Source: Sunxiuqinia elliptica
Lineage (GTDB): Bacteria; Bacteroidota; Bacteroidia; Bacteroidales; Prolixibacteraceae
NCBI RefSeq assembly: GCF_900113005.1
Contig: NZ_FONW01000001.1
Coordinates: forward strand, 682,001 to 746,000
Length of the DNA: 64,000 nt
Direction: 5' to 3'
Part shown: positions 63,943 to 64,000 of the stretch, piece after piece
How the letters are laid out: each line of letters starts with the position of its first letter
How positions within the stretch are numbered: the stretch's first letter is position 1
The notes under the pieces: generated by a model
The model's database searches: none
What the model was told of the DNA's origin: nothing
What the model saw: only the letters and a program-made list of their open reading frames with translations
Position numbers and translations under genes: made by a program

Positions 63943-63977
63943 ATCAGGATGGAAACAAATTCAGTCGCTTTTTTTCG
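63943..63977 (+). repeat. Direct repeat DR2 (right)
   Basis: Same 35-nt sequence and orientation as DR1 at 30267-30301, with one T-to-C difference. It lies 53 nt after the LytTR stop, and the last 23 nt of the window follow it without a recognisable gene start. Confidence 0.85.
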
Positions 63978-64000
63978 CGATCAGAACTATCCGGAGTTGC

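Overview
The window is chromosomal DNA of a member of the Bacteroidota, probably of the Bacteroidales/Marinilabiliales side. The signs are promoters of the -33 TTTG / -7 TAnnTTTG type, a PorP/SprF family protein next to a type B sorting-domain protein, a ribosomal protein S16 with a long acidic tail, a DUF2764-containing A/V-type ATPase operon, and lipoproteins and giant repeat proteins typical of the phylum. Base composition and the lack of strong Shine-Dalgarno sequences fit. I cannot name the genus from sequence alone.

Region 1 (1-30.2 kb) is ordinary housekeeping DNA: a 5'-truncated class A penicillin-binding protein; the agmatine-to-putrescine pair aguA-aguB (minus strand); a minus-strand M23 peptidase-dxr-rseP-tatA-DUF4837 run; an initiator tRNA-Met; a small GIY-YIG nuclease gene and tonB set among partial tRNA copies; a seven-gene A/V-type ATPase operon whose rotor subunit carries residues of sodium-binding rings; recX, dnaE, trxA, rpsP, a lipoprotein, prfB with its programmed +1 frameshift, a GNAT acetyltransferase, a polyphosphate kinase fused in frame to an ArsC-like domain, and a lipoprotein.

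Region 2 (30.3-63.9 kb) is an accessory surface locus. All its genes are on the plus strand and a 34/35-identical direct repeat lies at each edge. It starts with a type IX secretion pair (a protein with a type B C-terminal sorting domain, then PorP/SprF). Three proteins follow (2037, 1022 and 634 aa) that look like phage tail fibres, with recurrent IPxSGFG...DAATKxYVD modules (clear in the first two). Next is a 356-aa protein ending in an S74-type intramolecular chaperone domain, a small unknown protein, and a 5174-aa giant with 33 Fn3-like repeats and eight FISUMP (C-type-lectin-like) modules. A thioredoxin-like exported protein and a LytTR-domain regulator end the locus.

My reading of region 2 (inference) is a T9SS-linked surface fibre or adhesin apparatus. 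The tail-fibre-like proteins would form oligomeric shafts matured by the S74 domain, the giant protein would carry an array of ligand-binding tips, the thioredoxin-like protein could handle its regularly spaced cysteines, and the LytTR protein could control expression. No phage structural, integrase, transposase, CRISPR or reverse transcriptase genes are visible.
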